Origin: Mycobacterium sp. 1245111.1
Lineage (GTDB): Bacteria; Actinomycetota; Actinomycetes; Mycobacteriales; Mycobacteriaceae
Reading direction: 5' to 3'
DNA: 64,000 bases
Assembly: GCF_001673405.1 (NCBI RefSeq)
Contig: NZ_LZLV01000153.1
Span: 62,001 to 126,000, forward strand
This document shows positions 26,341-35,468 of the stretch, one piece after another; position 1 is the first letter of the stretch, and each line of letters opens with the position of its first letter. A program made the position numbers and the translations under genes. The notes under the pieces were generated by a model. That model ran no database searches. It worked only from the letters and a program-made list of their open reading frames with translations, and was not told the origin of the DNA.

Positions 26341-26933
26341 GTTCGTGGATTCGCCGCAACGGGCGCGCTCTCGTGATCAGCGTCCTGGTGGTCGTTTTGA
26401 TCGGAATCACGATCACTCGTCCGGCCTGGCAAGACAACATCGGCTACCTGCGCCCCAAATACACTGTGCCATGGGGGCATTCGATCGTCATCGCCGATAC
26501 ACGATGGCAACTGGCATCGGTGACAGCGCCGACCCGTCGTGAGTTGAGCAAATACTCGTCGGTCATGCCGAAAGACCCTTACGACCTTCCGCCGAACAGC
26601 CGGCTGGCGACCTATCTGCTGCGACGCACCAAAGACGGTAAGCCGGCCAGCGTTCCGGCGGGTTACGAGTTCTGCGTTGCGACGGTGAACTCCGGTGAGC
26701 GCCAATGGACCAAGGAATCCTACGCGCTCGGCATCACCGAGTGGCAACTCCACGGTGGCGTCTCCGCGATTTGTTCGCCCCGCCACACCGAACCTCTGCT
26801 GGTGGCAATTGTTGTCCCGAAGGACATCAAACTGACCTCGGTTGACGTTCGGTTCCTGCCCGAGTCGTGGGACAACAAGAAGGAAATATCCAAGCCCACC
26901 GACCTACTCGTGGTCCGCTTCGACACGGGTTGA
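26337..26933 (+). CDS. Single-pass membrane-anchored protein of unknown function (third of three)
   Basis: A 198-aa protein: short basic N-terminus, a transmembrane helix (about residues 10-29, ALVISVLVVVLIGITITRPA) and an exported domain with two Cys (YEFCVATVNSGE, SAICSPRHTE) that could form a disulfide. The GTG start overlaps the previous stop as GTGA. Its last 30 nt overlap the end of the convergent membrane protein gene. The three proteins are probably made together and may form one envelope complex, which is inference. Confidence 0.7.
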   Translation: MSSWIRRNGRALVISVLVVVLIGITITRPAWQDNIGYLRPKYTVPWGHSIVIADTRWQLASVTAPTRRELSKYSSVMPKDPYDLPPNSRLATYLLRRTKDGKPASVPAGYEFCVATVNSGERQWTKESYALGITEWQLHGGVSAICSPRHTEPLLVAIVVPKDIKLTSVDVRFLPESWDNKKEISKPTDLLVVRFDTG

Positions 26934-28205
26934 TTCCTCGCGGGCTTTCTCGGCGCGCACCTGGTCGACGCAGAACCAATAGGATGCCGCGACCAGTGAA
27001 ATGCGAAGCGGATCGACCACTGCGCCGATCAACGCCCGAATGAGTTGATCGTAGGTCTGCCACCACGGCCAGTCATGCGGCCCGATGAGCAACGCCACCC
27101 CCCGCCACAGGTAACCGTCGGTGACCTTCATATCCCAGTAAGCGCCGTTCGGCGCCAAGAGCACCAATCCGGTATACGCGAGTACGAAAAACGCCATCGG
27201 CAACGCGCCGCCATGCAGAATCAATCGCCAGGCATCCGCGATCGGTCCGAACCGCCCCAACTGCGAGCGAGCGAACTCCGTGGCGCGCCTACGGATCTCA
27301 GTCGGCACCCGTTGCCAGCGAGGCTGCGCCGCGCGTTGGCCTCGTTTGATCACCGTCTCGAACACTGCCGCAGTTCGCTCACCCAGCAACACTCGCCGCG
27401 CGTTCGCCCAGGTCGGGGTCAGCGGCGTTCCGTAGACCACCGAGCCGATGGCTAGCCAGGCGAAAGCCAACGCCACCACCGACGCGACAGCGCCCAGCAG
27501 CATGCCGGCGGCGTTCCACCAGTGCGCCAGCCACGCGGCGTGGGCGAACAACTGGTCACGAACACCGCTGAACCACACCATGATTTGCCGCTCCCGGACC
27601 CAGCGGGGAGATCCGAACAGGACGACCGATGATGCCTTGATCGCGAAATACAGCCAGACCACTTCCAGATAGGCGGCGACGATCATGGTCCACCGCGGCA
27701 GTCGATCACGAAAGCGGGTCAAGAGTTGCCGTAGTGTGAACGCGACCAGAATCGCGATCCACAACTTGCCGGTGACGTCGGAGCTGTAAATCTCCCTGGC
27801 CGCCGCGTGCTTCCAGTCGTTGAGCAGCGTGTGGGCCACGCTGGTGACGTAAATGTAGTAGTCCTCGACGATCAGCTTCCACACGGTGTAGATGACCAGG
27901 AACGGCAGAATGGCCGTCATCACTACCTCGAAGACACCCTTGGCTTGCTGGTCGTCGGTTTCGACCCCCTGCAATCCCGGTGTGACGGAGCGGATTACCA
28001 AGAACATGGCCAAATACGTCAGCAACCGCACCAGCGGCGCGAGTGGAAGGACCAGGCTTCCCCAGAAGTCGCCGTGGCTCAGGCCAATGTGGATGGCCAG
28101 ATGCAATGCCCAGTACCTGAGGAACCAGCCGATGAGGTAGATCGCGACCAGCCAGGGCCAGGTTTGCCACCACAGACCGACCGTCCGCCGCACGATTGTG
28201 AGCAC
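26904..28205 (-). CDS. Polytopic membrane protein of unknown function
   Basis: A 433-aa protein with about seven to nine hydrophobic segments (for example WPWLVAIYLIGWFLRYWAL, VVMTAILPFLVIYTVW, AVASVVALAFAWLAIGSVVY, AFFVLAYTGLVLL) and a charged cytoplasmic tail (EKAREESTRVEADHE). I recognise no family. The GTG start at 28205 has a GGGAGG site 4 nt upstream. It converges on the three anchored proteins with a 30-nt overlap, so it is not in their operon, though shared function in the envelope is possible. Confidence 0.7.
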   Translation of the reverse strand: MLTIVRRTVGLWWQTWPWLVAIYLIGWFLRYWALHLAIHIGLSHGDFWGSLVLPLAPLVRLLTYLAMFLVIRSVTPGLQGVETDDQQAKGVFEVVMTAILPFLVIYTVWKLIVEDYYIYVTSVAHTLLNDWKHAAAREIYSSDVTGKLWIAILVAFTLRQLLTRFRDRLPRWTMIVAAYLEVVWLYFAIKASSVVLFGSPRWVRERQIMVWFSGVRDQLFAHAAWLAHWWNAAGMLLGAVASVVALAFAWLAIGSVVYGTPLTPTWANARRVLLGERTAAVFETVIKRGQRAAQPRWQRVPTEIRRRATEFARSQLGRFGPIADAWRLILHGGALPMAFFVLAYTGLVLLAPNGAYWDMKVTDGYLWRGVALLIGPHDWPWWQTYDQLIRALIGAVVDPLRISLVAASYWFCVDQVRAEKAREESTRVEADHE

Positions 28206-28259
28206 CGCACCTCCCAGGGGTTCAGGATAGCCGTCGCTCGCCTCCGAAGGAGACGGCTT

Positions 28260-29300
28260 TCAACCTCCCGCTGACGCCGCGAACGGTCCGACGCGCTCGA
28301 TGAATCGGTCGAAGAACGCCCCCGGGTCTGCCTGAATAGCGATCAACGCGTTGGGCTTTCGAGCCCAGCGGCCCGACCAGTCGGTGACCGTCATGCCGCG
28401 CGTCAGGGTGCCGGTCAACTCGACGTCCACCGTGGCCTGCTGGGTCTGGACAAGCTGCGGATCCAATGCCACCGCCGCGGCCAACGGGTCGTGCAGATGC
28501 GCGAGGTAGCCGTGGCCGAGGTCGTGATAGGACTCCAGGTAAAACCGGGTCGCATCTTCGATCACCCGAATCAGCGGGTTGGAGGCCGACGACCGGGTGC
28601 CTCGCTCGTCGTCGAGACTCAGGCCGCTTGTCGTCGAGCCCGCCGCGGCGGCCAGGCGGGCGAGAATGGTCGGGGTGAGCTCGATCTGCCGGGTCACGTC
28701 GAGGCCACATAAGATCGGGAGGCGTTGCGGGTCAACATCTTCTGAGGGTGACCAGGCGGCGAACACCTCGGCGGCCGCTTCGGGGTCGAAGGCGATATTC
28801 CACTCCGCGGCCGCGGTGGTGTTACCGCGGTAGTCGTAGGCGCCGCCCATGATCACCAACCGGCGCAACAGTGTCGGCAGCGCCGGCTCCTTTCGCACCG
28901 CCAGCGCCAAGTTGGTCAGCGGCCCGGTGGCCACCCCGATCAACTCGCCCGGATGTTGTTGTGCCGCTTCGACCCACGCCGTCGCTGCGTCGTCGACATG
29001 CAGCTGTCGATCGGTCGGTGCCAACTCGGCGTAACCCAATCCCTGTGGCCCATGGACGGGGCTGTCGGCGCGCACGGCGGAGTTCAGCGGATGCTCGGCA
29101 CCTTTGAACACCGGCACGCCGTCGGCCCCACACAAGTCAAGGAGTCGCAGATTGTTGGCGCAGACCTGTTCCACCGGGACGTTTCCGGCGGTTGAGGCGA
29201 CACCGACGAGTGCGGCGTCCGGGCTCGCCAGCAAGTAGATCAGCGCGATGGCGTCGTCGACGCCGGTGTCGACATCGGCGAAGACTGGTACGGCGGCCAC
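28260..29300 (-). CDS. iunH: Inosine-uridine preferring nucleoside hydrolase family protein
   Basis: The 346-aa protein belongs to the nucleoside N-ribohydrolase family. The Ca2+-binding signature is DVDTGVDDAIAL (Asp9, Asp11, Asp15, Asp16), and a later loop HDPLAAAVALDP supplies a further Asp ligand. These enzymes release purine or pyrimidine bases from ribonucleosides for salvage. It matches M. tuberculosis IunH (Rv3393) in position beside acrA1 and imuA'-imuB; the cyclopropane synthase cmaA1 found nearby in M. tuberculosis is absent here. Confidence 0.9.
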   Translation of the reverse strand: MAAVPVFADVDTGVDDAIALIYLLASPDAALVGVASTAGNVPVEQVCANNLRLLDLCGADGVPVFKGAEHPLNSAVRADSPVHGPQGLGYAELAPTDRQLHVDDAATAWVEAAQQHPGELIGVATGPLTNLALAVRKEPALPTLLRRLVIMGGAYDYRGNTTAAAEWNIAFDPEAAAEVFAAWSPSEDVDPQRLPILCGLDVTRQIELTPTILARLAAAAGSTTSGLSLDDERGTRSSASNPLIRVIEDATRFYLESYHDLGHGYLAHLHDPLAAAVALDPQLVQTQQATVDVELTGTLTRGMTVTDWSGRWARKPNALIAIQADPGAFFDRFIERVGPFAASAGG

Positions 29301-29349
29301 TGCGGAAACAATACCCGCTTAGCCCTGGCCGTTGCGGTTGGCGACGTTA

Positions 29350-31371
29350 TTACCAGTGCACGCCGGGAACCAGACGCACGACACGCTTGATCGTGCCGGG
29401 GACCCGCACGCGGGCGACCGCCGCGCGGACCGGCGGCTTCGGCCGGCGTGACGAGCGCTGTTCCACAACGTCTTTCGAATCGACCGGCCGCAATTCACCA
29501 CGCGCCGCCGCTGAATCGGGATAGCCGAGATAGACCTGGTGCAGGATTCGGCGAGACAGCTTCGGGGTGAAGTAATGGCCCGCCTCGGACAGCGTGCCCA
29601 GCGGCGTGTCGATGCGAGCCGGCTTGTCGATCAAACCGCGAACCACCATTGCGGCCGCGTGTTCCGCGCTGATCGGGGGCACGGGGTTCAGCTTCCGGGA
29701 CGGCTTGATCATCGGGGTGGCCACCAGCGGCATGTGGATGTTGGTGAATGTCACGTGGTCGGACAGTGTTTCGGTGGCGACCACTTCGGAAAACGCGTCG
29801 AGCGCGGCCTTGGTCGGCAGGTACGCGCTGTACTTGGGGCTGCGTGCCTGCACGCCGGCGCTGGACACGTTGACCACGTGACCGAATCGGCGCTCACGCC
29901 AATGAGGCAGCAGCGCCAGCACCATCCGCACCGCGCCAAAGTAGTTGACCGCCATAACTCTTTCGTAGTCGTGCATCCGGTCGGTCTGATTGACCACCGA
30001 TCGGCGGATCGATCGGCCGGCGTTGTTGACCAGGTAGTCCACGTGACCGAAGCGGCCCAGGATGTCCTTGACGGTGTGTTCCACCGAACCGGAATCGGTG
30101 ACGTCGCACGTGAAGGCGTAGGCCTGCCCGCCGTTCGTGCGAATCTCCTCCACCAGATCGTCGAGCGCATCGCCGTTGCGGGCCAGCGCGAATACCGTTG
30201 CGCCACGCTCGGCCACCGCGATCGCCGCCGCCCGGCCGATCCCGCTGGATGCGCCCGTGATGATCACGTGCCGGCCGACCAGCGGGCCATCCGGATCGTC
30301 CCGGCGGGCCCGGTCGGGATCGAGATGTTCGGCCCAGTACCGCCACAACGCGGGCGCGTAGCTGCTGAACTCGGGCACGGTAATCCCGGTGCCGCGCAAC
30401 GCCTTCTGCGTCCGGTCGGAGATAAAGGTGGGAGCAAGGTCGACGACGTCGAGAACCTCGCCGGGAATGCCCAGCTGGGTGGCGACCATGTTGCGCCACA
30501 CCTTGGGCCGACCACGCACTTTGAGCACGGGTGCCGCCACCGATCTGGGCAGTGACCCGCGCAGGGCCGGCAAACCGGCGGCGGCCGCGACACCGCGGTA
30601 AATACCCCGCAGCCCAATGGTTTTCGGCGATGTGAGGTGAAACGTCTGGCCGTCGCGTCCGTCGGCGTGCAGCAATGCGACCAGGGCATCGGCGACGTAG
30701 TCGACCGGGACGATGTTGGTGCGGCCGGTGTCGGGCAACATCATCGGCGTGAACCGGGGCAGCACGGCGAGCTTGCCCAGCATGCCGAAGAAGTAGTACG
30801 GCCCGTCGATCTTGTCCATCTCACCGGTGCGCGAATCGCCCACCACGACGGCGGGCCGGTAGATCCGGTATCGCAGCCCCGCTGTCGAGCGCACCAACAG
30901 TTCGGCCTCGAACTTCGTCTGGTGATACGGCGTCGGCAGCCGTTGGCCGATGTCGAAGTCGTCCTCGGTGTATTCGCCGTGGAAGTCGCCGGCCACCGCG
31001 ATCGACGACACGTGATGCAGGGTCGCATCGAGCCGGCGGGCCAGCTCGATGACGGCCTGGGTGCCTTCCACGTTGGCCGCCCGCTGCTCGGCTTCACCGG
31101 CGGTGATGTCGTAGATCGCCGCGCAGTGCACCACATGGTCGACCGTGCCCAGCGCGGCGGTCGCCTCCCCGGTCAACCCGAGCTGCGGCTCAGTCAGCTC
31201 ACCGACCAGTGGCTTTGCTCGATCACCCCAGGCTTCGGCCAGGCGCTCGAAGCGGCTCAGCGAGGCGCGGCGAACCAGGACCCACACGTCGGCGTCGGGA
31301 TTGGCGTCTAACAGACGGGACACCACGCGGCGCCCAATAAACCCGGTACCGCCGGTAACGACATAGCGCAT
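29350..31371 (-). CDS. acrA1: AcrA1, two-domain fatty acyl-CoA reductase
   Basis: The 673-aa protein joins two SDR domains. The N-terminal extended SDR (GGTGFIGRRVVSRLL, residues about 7-21; YHQTKFEAE catalytic pair) resembles the reductase that takes acyl-CoA to aldehyde. The C-terminal classical SDR (TGASSGIGRAAAI from about 377; SAYLPTKAAL) resembles acyl-CoA/aldehyde reductases. The known orthologue is Rv3391; the family makes fatty aldehydes or alcohols for wax ester and lipid synthesis. ATG 31371 fits the orthologue; ATG 31380 is possible. It is separated by 49 nt from iunH. Confidence 0.88.
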   Translation of the reverse strand: MRYVVTGGTGFIGRRVVSRLLDANPDADVWVLVRRASLSRFERLAEAWGDRAKPLVGELTEPQLGLTGEATAALGTVDHVVHCAAIYDITAGEAEQRAANVEGTQAVIELARRLDATLHHVSSIAVAGDFHGEYTEDDFDIGQRLPTPYHQTKFEAELLVRSTAGLRYRIYRPAVVVGDSRTGEMDKIDGPYYFFGMLGKLAVLPRFTPMMLPDTGRTNIVPVDYVADALVALLHADGRDGQTFHLTSPKTIGLRGIYRGVAAAAGLPALRGSLPRSVAAPVLKVRGRPKVWRNMVATQLGIPGEVLDVVDLAPTFISDRTQKALRGTGITVPEFSSYAPALWRYWAEHLDPDRARRDDPDGPLVGRHVIITGASSGIGRAAAIAVAERGATVFALARNGDALDDLVEEIRTNGGQAYAFTCDVTDSGSVEHTVKDILGRFGHVDYLVNNAGRSIRRSVVNQTDRMHDYERVMAVNYFGAVRMVLALLPHWRERRFGHVVNVSSAGVQARSPKYSAYLPTKAALDAFSEVVATETLSDHVTFTNIHMPLVATPMIKPSRKLNPVPPISAEHAAAMVVRGLIDKPARIDTPLGTLSEAGHYFTPKLSRRILHQVYLGYPDSAAARGELRPVDSKDVVEQRSSRRPKPPVRAAVARVRVPGTIKRVVRLVPGVHW

Positions 31372-31475
31372 GCAAGACATGGTGCGCTGGGTATGGCCAC
31401 ACGTCAACGCAGTGTGACGTGATCGTTCGCGAGCATCAATCGGGGGATTGACGTGGCCATATCGAGAGAGCAGTA

Positions 31476-31507
31476 TTCATCACACGATGACTTCATCATA
31501 TGATGAA
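31476..31507. promoter_or_regulatory. Tandem palindromes upstream of the membrane methyltransferase gene
   Basis: 31492-31507 is a perfect 16-bp palindrome (TTCATCAT / ATGATGAA). Directly before it, 31476-31491 is an imperfect copy (TTCATCAC / ACGATGAC) differing at three positions. Two adjacent 16-bp sites 45-77 bp upstream of a start codon look like a cooperative operator. No regulator gene is adjacent. Confidence 0.5.
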
Positions 31508-31552
31508 TTATTCGCGAGCGGCCTGAACCACCAAAACCGGAAGGGGCCATCG

Positions 31553-32119
31553 ATGACGGGATATATAGCCGCGCTGGCGATCGTGCTGCTGCTCGGCACG
31601 GTGCTGGCCCGAGTGTTCCTGCTCCGACGGGCCGGGACGCAGGCGATGCATTTCGGCCGGCTGGACAAGACGGACTTTCTGATCCCCGCGGTGATGCTGT
31701 TCTACTTCTACACAGTCTTTGCCGCCGCGTTCCATTGGCCGTTGGTCAGCACTCAGCTGTTCTTCAACTCGGCCGCCATAGCGTGGATCGGTGTCGGACT
31801 GTGTTACGTCGGACTGTTGGTGTTGTTCGCCAGCCTGGTGTCGTTTGGCAGAAGTTTTCGGGTCGGCATCGACGTCGATCAGCCCGACAAGCTGGTGACC
31901 ACAGGCATTTTCGCCGTCAGCCGCAACCCGATCTACGTCGGGTTCGCATGTGTGTTGGTCGGTCAGTTTCTGGTGTTTCCCAACTGGGTTCCGCTGGCCT
32001 ACCTCGGCGCTGGGTTCTTACTCTTTCACCGGCAGGTGTTGCGCGAGGAAAGCTTTATGCGCCAACACTATTCCGAGGAATATGTGGAGTATTGCCGACG
32101 CGTCAGGCGGTATCTCTAG
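31553..32119 (+). CDS. Isoprenylcysteine carboxyl methyltransferase-like membrane protein
   Basis: A 188-aa integral membrane protein with about four to five hydrophobic helices. The C-terminal region has the ICMT/PEMT-like signature: TTGIFAVSRNPIYVGFACVLVGQFL (about residues 117-141), then EESFMRQHYSEEYVEYCRRVRRYL at the end. The family methylates lipids or C-terminal carboxylates at the membrane. ATG 31553 is preceded by GGAAGGGG, which decides it over an upstream in-frame start. Its stop overlaps the end of the convergent mmpL gene by 4 nt. Confidence 0.85.
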   Translation: MTGYIAALAIVLLLGTVLARVFLLRRAGTQAMHFGRLDKTDFLIPAVMLFYFYTVFAAAFHWPLVSTQLFFNSAAIAWIGVGLCYVGLLVLFASLVSFGRSFRVGIDVDQPDKLVTTGIFAVSRNPIYVGFACVLVGQFLVFPNWVPLAYLGAGFLLFHRQVLREESFMRQHYSEEYVEYCRRVRRYL

Positions 32120-35025
32120 ACCGATGCGCGGGACGGCGCCACCAGATCTTTTTCTTCCGAGTCGTCCCACAGCAGCAGCTGGCGGACGGCCGGGCGCGAT
32201 CCGTACGGCTGCAGCATCGAACTCGCGGGACGTGGGCGCACCCGCAACGGCCACCAGAACCACCGACCGAGCAGGGCGGCGATCGACGGCGTCATGAACG
32301 ACCGGACGATCAGGGTGTCGAACAGCAGACCGAGACCGATGGTGGTGCCGATCTGACCGAGCACCTGCAATCCGCTGAACACGAATCCGCACATGGTCAC
32401 CGCGAAGACCAGGCCGGCGGCGGTCACCACCGAGCCGGAGCCCGCCATGGCGCGGATGATCCCGGTTTTCAGCCCTGCGTGGATCTCCTCTTTGAAGCGG
32501 GATATCAACAGCAGGTTGTAGTCGGACCCAACGGCCAACAGGATCATGACCGCCAAAGCCAATATGACCCAATACAATTTGATGCCCAGTAGGTATTGCC
32601 ACACCAGCACCGACAGCCCGAACGACGCGCCCAGCGATAGCGCCACCGTACCGACGATCACGATCGCGGCGACCAGGCTGCGGGTGATGAGCATCATGAT
32701 CAGCAGGATCAGGCTCAGCGATGCGGTCGCGACGATCAGCAGGTCGTAGCGGTCCATGTCCTCGATGTCTTTGTAGGTCGACGCGGTGCCACCGAGATAG
32801 AAGCTGGCGCCGGACAGGGGAGTGTTCTTCACTGCCTCGTGCGCGGCGAGCTTGATCGGATCGACGTGGGAGATCGCGGCGGGCTCAGCCGGATCGCCTT
32901 CATGGGTGATGATCATCCGGGCCGCTTTGCCGTCCGGTGAAACAAACAGCTTCAGGCCACGCTTGAAGTCAGGGTTGGTGAATACCTCGGGAGGCAGATA
33001 GAACAGGTCGTCGTTCTTGGCCTTGTCAAAAGCCTGCCCCAGCGCGGCCGGATTGTCGTTCGCCAGTTCGGATTGCTTGTTGATACCGAGGTTGGTGGCG
33101 TAGTTCTTCAGCGTCAGTTCGCGGTTGACTTCCTGGCTGGCGATCTGTGGCGGGATCAGCCCGACCAGTTGCGGCTGGAGCGCGTCGAGCTTGTCCAGGC
33201 TCGCCGTCAGGTCTTCGAACTTCTCGGTGAGCTGATCGATGCTGTCGATCGACTCGAAGGTATTGCGCAGCGCGAAGCAGATCGGGATGTCGTAGCAATG
33301 CTTTTCCCAGTAGAAGTAGCTGTGCAGTGGCCGGAAGACGTCGTCGAAATTCGCCAGCTTGTCGCGCACCTCGCCGATGATCGCCAGCGTCTCGTGGAAC
33401 TTTTGCGTCTCGTCATGTGTCGCGGTAGCAAGTTGCTGCTGCAGGGTGTACTGCTGCTGCAAGATTGCGATCGTCTTGTCGAGTTCCTCTGATTGGCGCA
33501 TCAAGTCGTGCGCGCGGTCCGCTTGATACTTGAGGTTCTGCACCTGACCAATGCTTTGCTGGCTGATTTGGAACGCGATCGAACTGTGGTCGAGTGGAGC
33601 GCCCAACGGCCGGGTGATCGACTGCACCTGCGCGATGCCGGGGATGTGGACGATGTTCTTGGCCACCTTGTCCAGCACGAGCATGTCGGCCGGATTTCGG
33701 AGGTCGTGGTCGGCCTCGATCATCAGCAGCTCGGGCTCCAACCGGGCGCGCGAGAAGTGCCGCTCGGCGGCGGTGTATCCGACGTTGGCCGGAGCGTTGG
33801 CGGGGATGTACGGCCGGGTGTCGTAGCTGGTCTTGTAGCCCGGCAGGGCGAGCAAGCCGATGAGGGCAACCGCGATGGATACCACCAGAATTGGCCCGGG
33901 CCAACGGACAATCGCGGTGCCGATGCGACGCCAGCCGCGGGTCTGCAGCACTCGCTTGGGGTCGAAAAGGCCGAAATGGCTGGCAACCACCAGGATGGCC
34001 GGACCGAGGGTGAGCGAGGCTGCCAGGGCGACCAGGATCCCGATCGCGGCGGGCGGGCCCAAGCTCTGGAAGTAGGGCAGCCTTGTGAAAGCGAGGCACG
34101 CGACCGCGCTGGCGACCGTCAGACCCGAGCCGAGGACAACGTGCGACGTGCCGTGATACATGGAGTAGTAGGCGTCTTCGCGATCTTCGCCCGCTGAGCG
34201 TGCTTCGTGATAGCGGCCGACGAAAAATATCGCGTAATCCGTTCCGGCGGCGACCACCAGCAGGGTCAACAGGTTGGTGGCGTACGTCGACAGTGGGAGA
34301 ATCCCGATATTGCCAAGGAAGGCAACGAATCCCCGCGCCGCGGCCATCTCGATCAGGACGGTCGCCAGCACCAGGAGCGTGGTGGAAAACGATCGATAGA
34401 CGAAGAACAGCATCACCGCGATCACGCCGACAGTGAGTGCGGTGACCTTGTCGGTTCCCTTACTGCCTGCGGTGAACTGGTCGGCGATCAGCGGGGCAGC
34501 GCCGGTCAGGTAGGCCTTGACCCCTGGCGGCGGCTGCATGTGGTCGATGGTGCTGCGGACCACGTCGACGGATTCGTTGGACAGCGCTTCACCCTGGGCT
34601 CCGTTGAGGAAGAGCTGCACATAGGCGGCCTTGCCGTCGCTGCTCTGGGATCCCGCAGCCGTCAGCGTGTCGCCCCAGAAGTCCTGGATGTGCTGGACGT
34701 GCTTCTTGTCCTGTTCCAGCTTGTGCACCATTTGGTCGTAAAATTTGTGCGCGTCAGCGCCCAGCGGCTTGTCGCCCTCGAGGACGATCATCGCGGAGGA
34801 GTCGGTGTCGAACTCGTGGAACACTTTTCCGATGTGCTTGAACGCCTGATACGACGGAGCCTCGGGAGAGCTGAGGCCGACGTTGTGCACCCTGCCGACT
34901 TCTTCCAGTTGCGGCACAACGATATTCGGAATCGCTGCTAACGCCAGCCAGAACAACAGGATCGGCACGGCAAGACGGTGAATGAGATGCGGGACGCGTG
35001 GCCGGCGCACGCTGTGGTTGCTCAT
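32116..35025 (-). CDS. MmpL family RND transporter
   Basis: A 969-aa MmpL lipid/drug transporter. Two halves each contain a large periplasmic domain between TM1-TM2 and TM7-TM8. The TM4 proton-relay residues are in LLVVAAGTDYAIFFVGRYHEA and the TM10 equivalents in LLAVGSDYNLLLISRFKEE. A coiled-coil-like stretch (LDKTIAILQQQYTLQQQLATA) lies in the second periplasmic domain. ATG 35025 overlaps the mmpS stop by 4 nt. Together with mmpS and the upstream TetR gene it forms a self-regulated export operon like mmpS5-mmpL5 or mmpS4-mmpL4; the cargo (glycopeptidolipid, siderophore or drug) cannot be read. Confidence 0.93.
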   Translation of the reverse strand: MSNHSVRRPRVPHLIHRLAVPILLFWLALAAIPNIVVPQLEEVGRVHNVGLSSPEAPSYQAFKHIGKVFHEFDTDSSAMIVLEGDKPLGADAHKFYDQMVHKLEQDKKHVQHIQDFWGDTLTAAGSQSSDGKAAYVQLFLNGAQGEALSNESVDVVRSTIDHMQPPPGVKAYLTGAAPLIADQFTAGSKGTDKVTALTVGVIAVMLFFVYRSFSTTLLVLATVLIEMAAARGFVAFLGNIGILPLSTYATNLLTLLVVAAGTDYAIFFVGRYHEARSAGEDREDAYYSMYHGTSHVVLGSGLTVASAVACLAFTRLPYFQSLGPPAAIGILVALAASLTLGPAILVVASHFGLFDPKRVLQTRGWRRIGTAIVRWPGPILVVSIAVALIGLLALPGYKTSYDTRPYIPANAPANVGYTAAERHFSRARLEPELLMIEADHDLRNPADMLVLDKVAKNIVHIPGIAQVQSITRPLGAPLDHSSIAFQISQQSIGQVQNLKYQADRAHDLMRQSEELDKTIAILQQQYTLQQQLATATHDETQKFHETLAIIGEVRDKLANFDDVFRPLHSYFYWEKHCYDIPICFALRNTFESIDSIDQLTEKFEDLTASLDKLDALQPQLVGLIPPQIASQEVNRELTLKNYATNLGINKQSELANDNPAALGQAFDKAKNDDLFYLPPEVFTNPDFKRGLKLFVSPDGKAARMIITHEGDPAEPAAISHVDPIKLAAHEAVKNTPLSGASFYLGGTASTYKDIEDMDRYDLLIVATASLSLILLIMMLITRSLVAAIVIVGTVALSLGASFGLSVLVWQYLLGIKLYWVILALAVMILLAVGSDYNLLLISRFKEEIHAGLKTGIIRAMAGSGSVVTAAGLVFAVTMCGFVFSGLQVLGQIGTTIGLGLLFDTLIVRSFMTPSIAALLGRWFWWPLRVRPRPASSMLQPYGSRPAVRQLLLWDDSEEKDLVAPSRASV

Positions 35026-35468
35026 CCGGACTTGTCCAGGCAGAAGGTGTAGGCGCTCAACTCGTTCACGGTCCTTTCGTCCTTGACGATGCCGTTGACG
35101 GTGATGCGGCACCCCAACGTGCTGCCGTTGCCCTGGGCAACGACGTTGGCGATGACCGCGGGGTCGGTGGTGGTGATCGTGTAGGACCAGGGCAGCGGGG
35201 TGTTATCGACCCGTTGCGGCGCGGCGTGGACGTCCTGATAGTTGATGGTCGCTGTGGCGCCGGGATTGCCGAAGACCTCATAGACGACTTGTTTGGGGTT
35301 GAACGGAACGATCTCATTCGAGGCGCCGCCGCCGTCCGCGGTGTTCCTGCTCGAACCGAAGGCGTCGTGCAGTCGATAGACCGCGAAGCCCGCCAAGGCG
35401 ACCACGGCAACGGTGACGAGAATCATCCACCGTCGCCGGACCAGACCGCCAATCGAAAAGCCTTTCAT
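35022..35468 (-). CDS. MmpS family membrane protein
   Basis: A 148-aa protein with one N-terminal transmembrane helix (about residues 14-31, MILVTVAVVALAGFAVYRL) and a periplasmic beta-sandwich containing the MmpS pattern VVYEVFGNPGATATINYQD ... LPWSYTITTTDP ... GCRITVNGIVKDE. A Cys pair (GCRITV, TFCLDK) probably forms a disulfide. MmpS proteins are accessory partners of the adjacent MmpL. Both ends overlap neighbours by 4 nt (ATGA), showing tight translational coupling. Confidence 0.93.
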   Translation of the reverse strand: MKGFSIGGLVRRRWMILVTVAVVALAGFAVYRLHDAFGSSRNTADGGGASNEIVPFNPKQVVYEVFGNPGATATINYQDVHAAPQRVDNTPLPWSYTITTTDPAVIANVVAQGNGSTLGCRITVNGIVKDERTVNELSAYTFCLDKSG

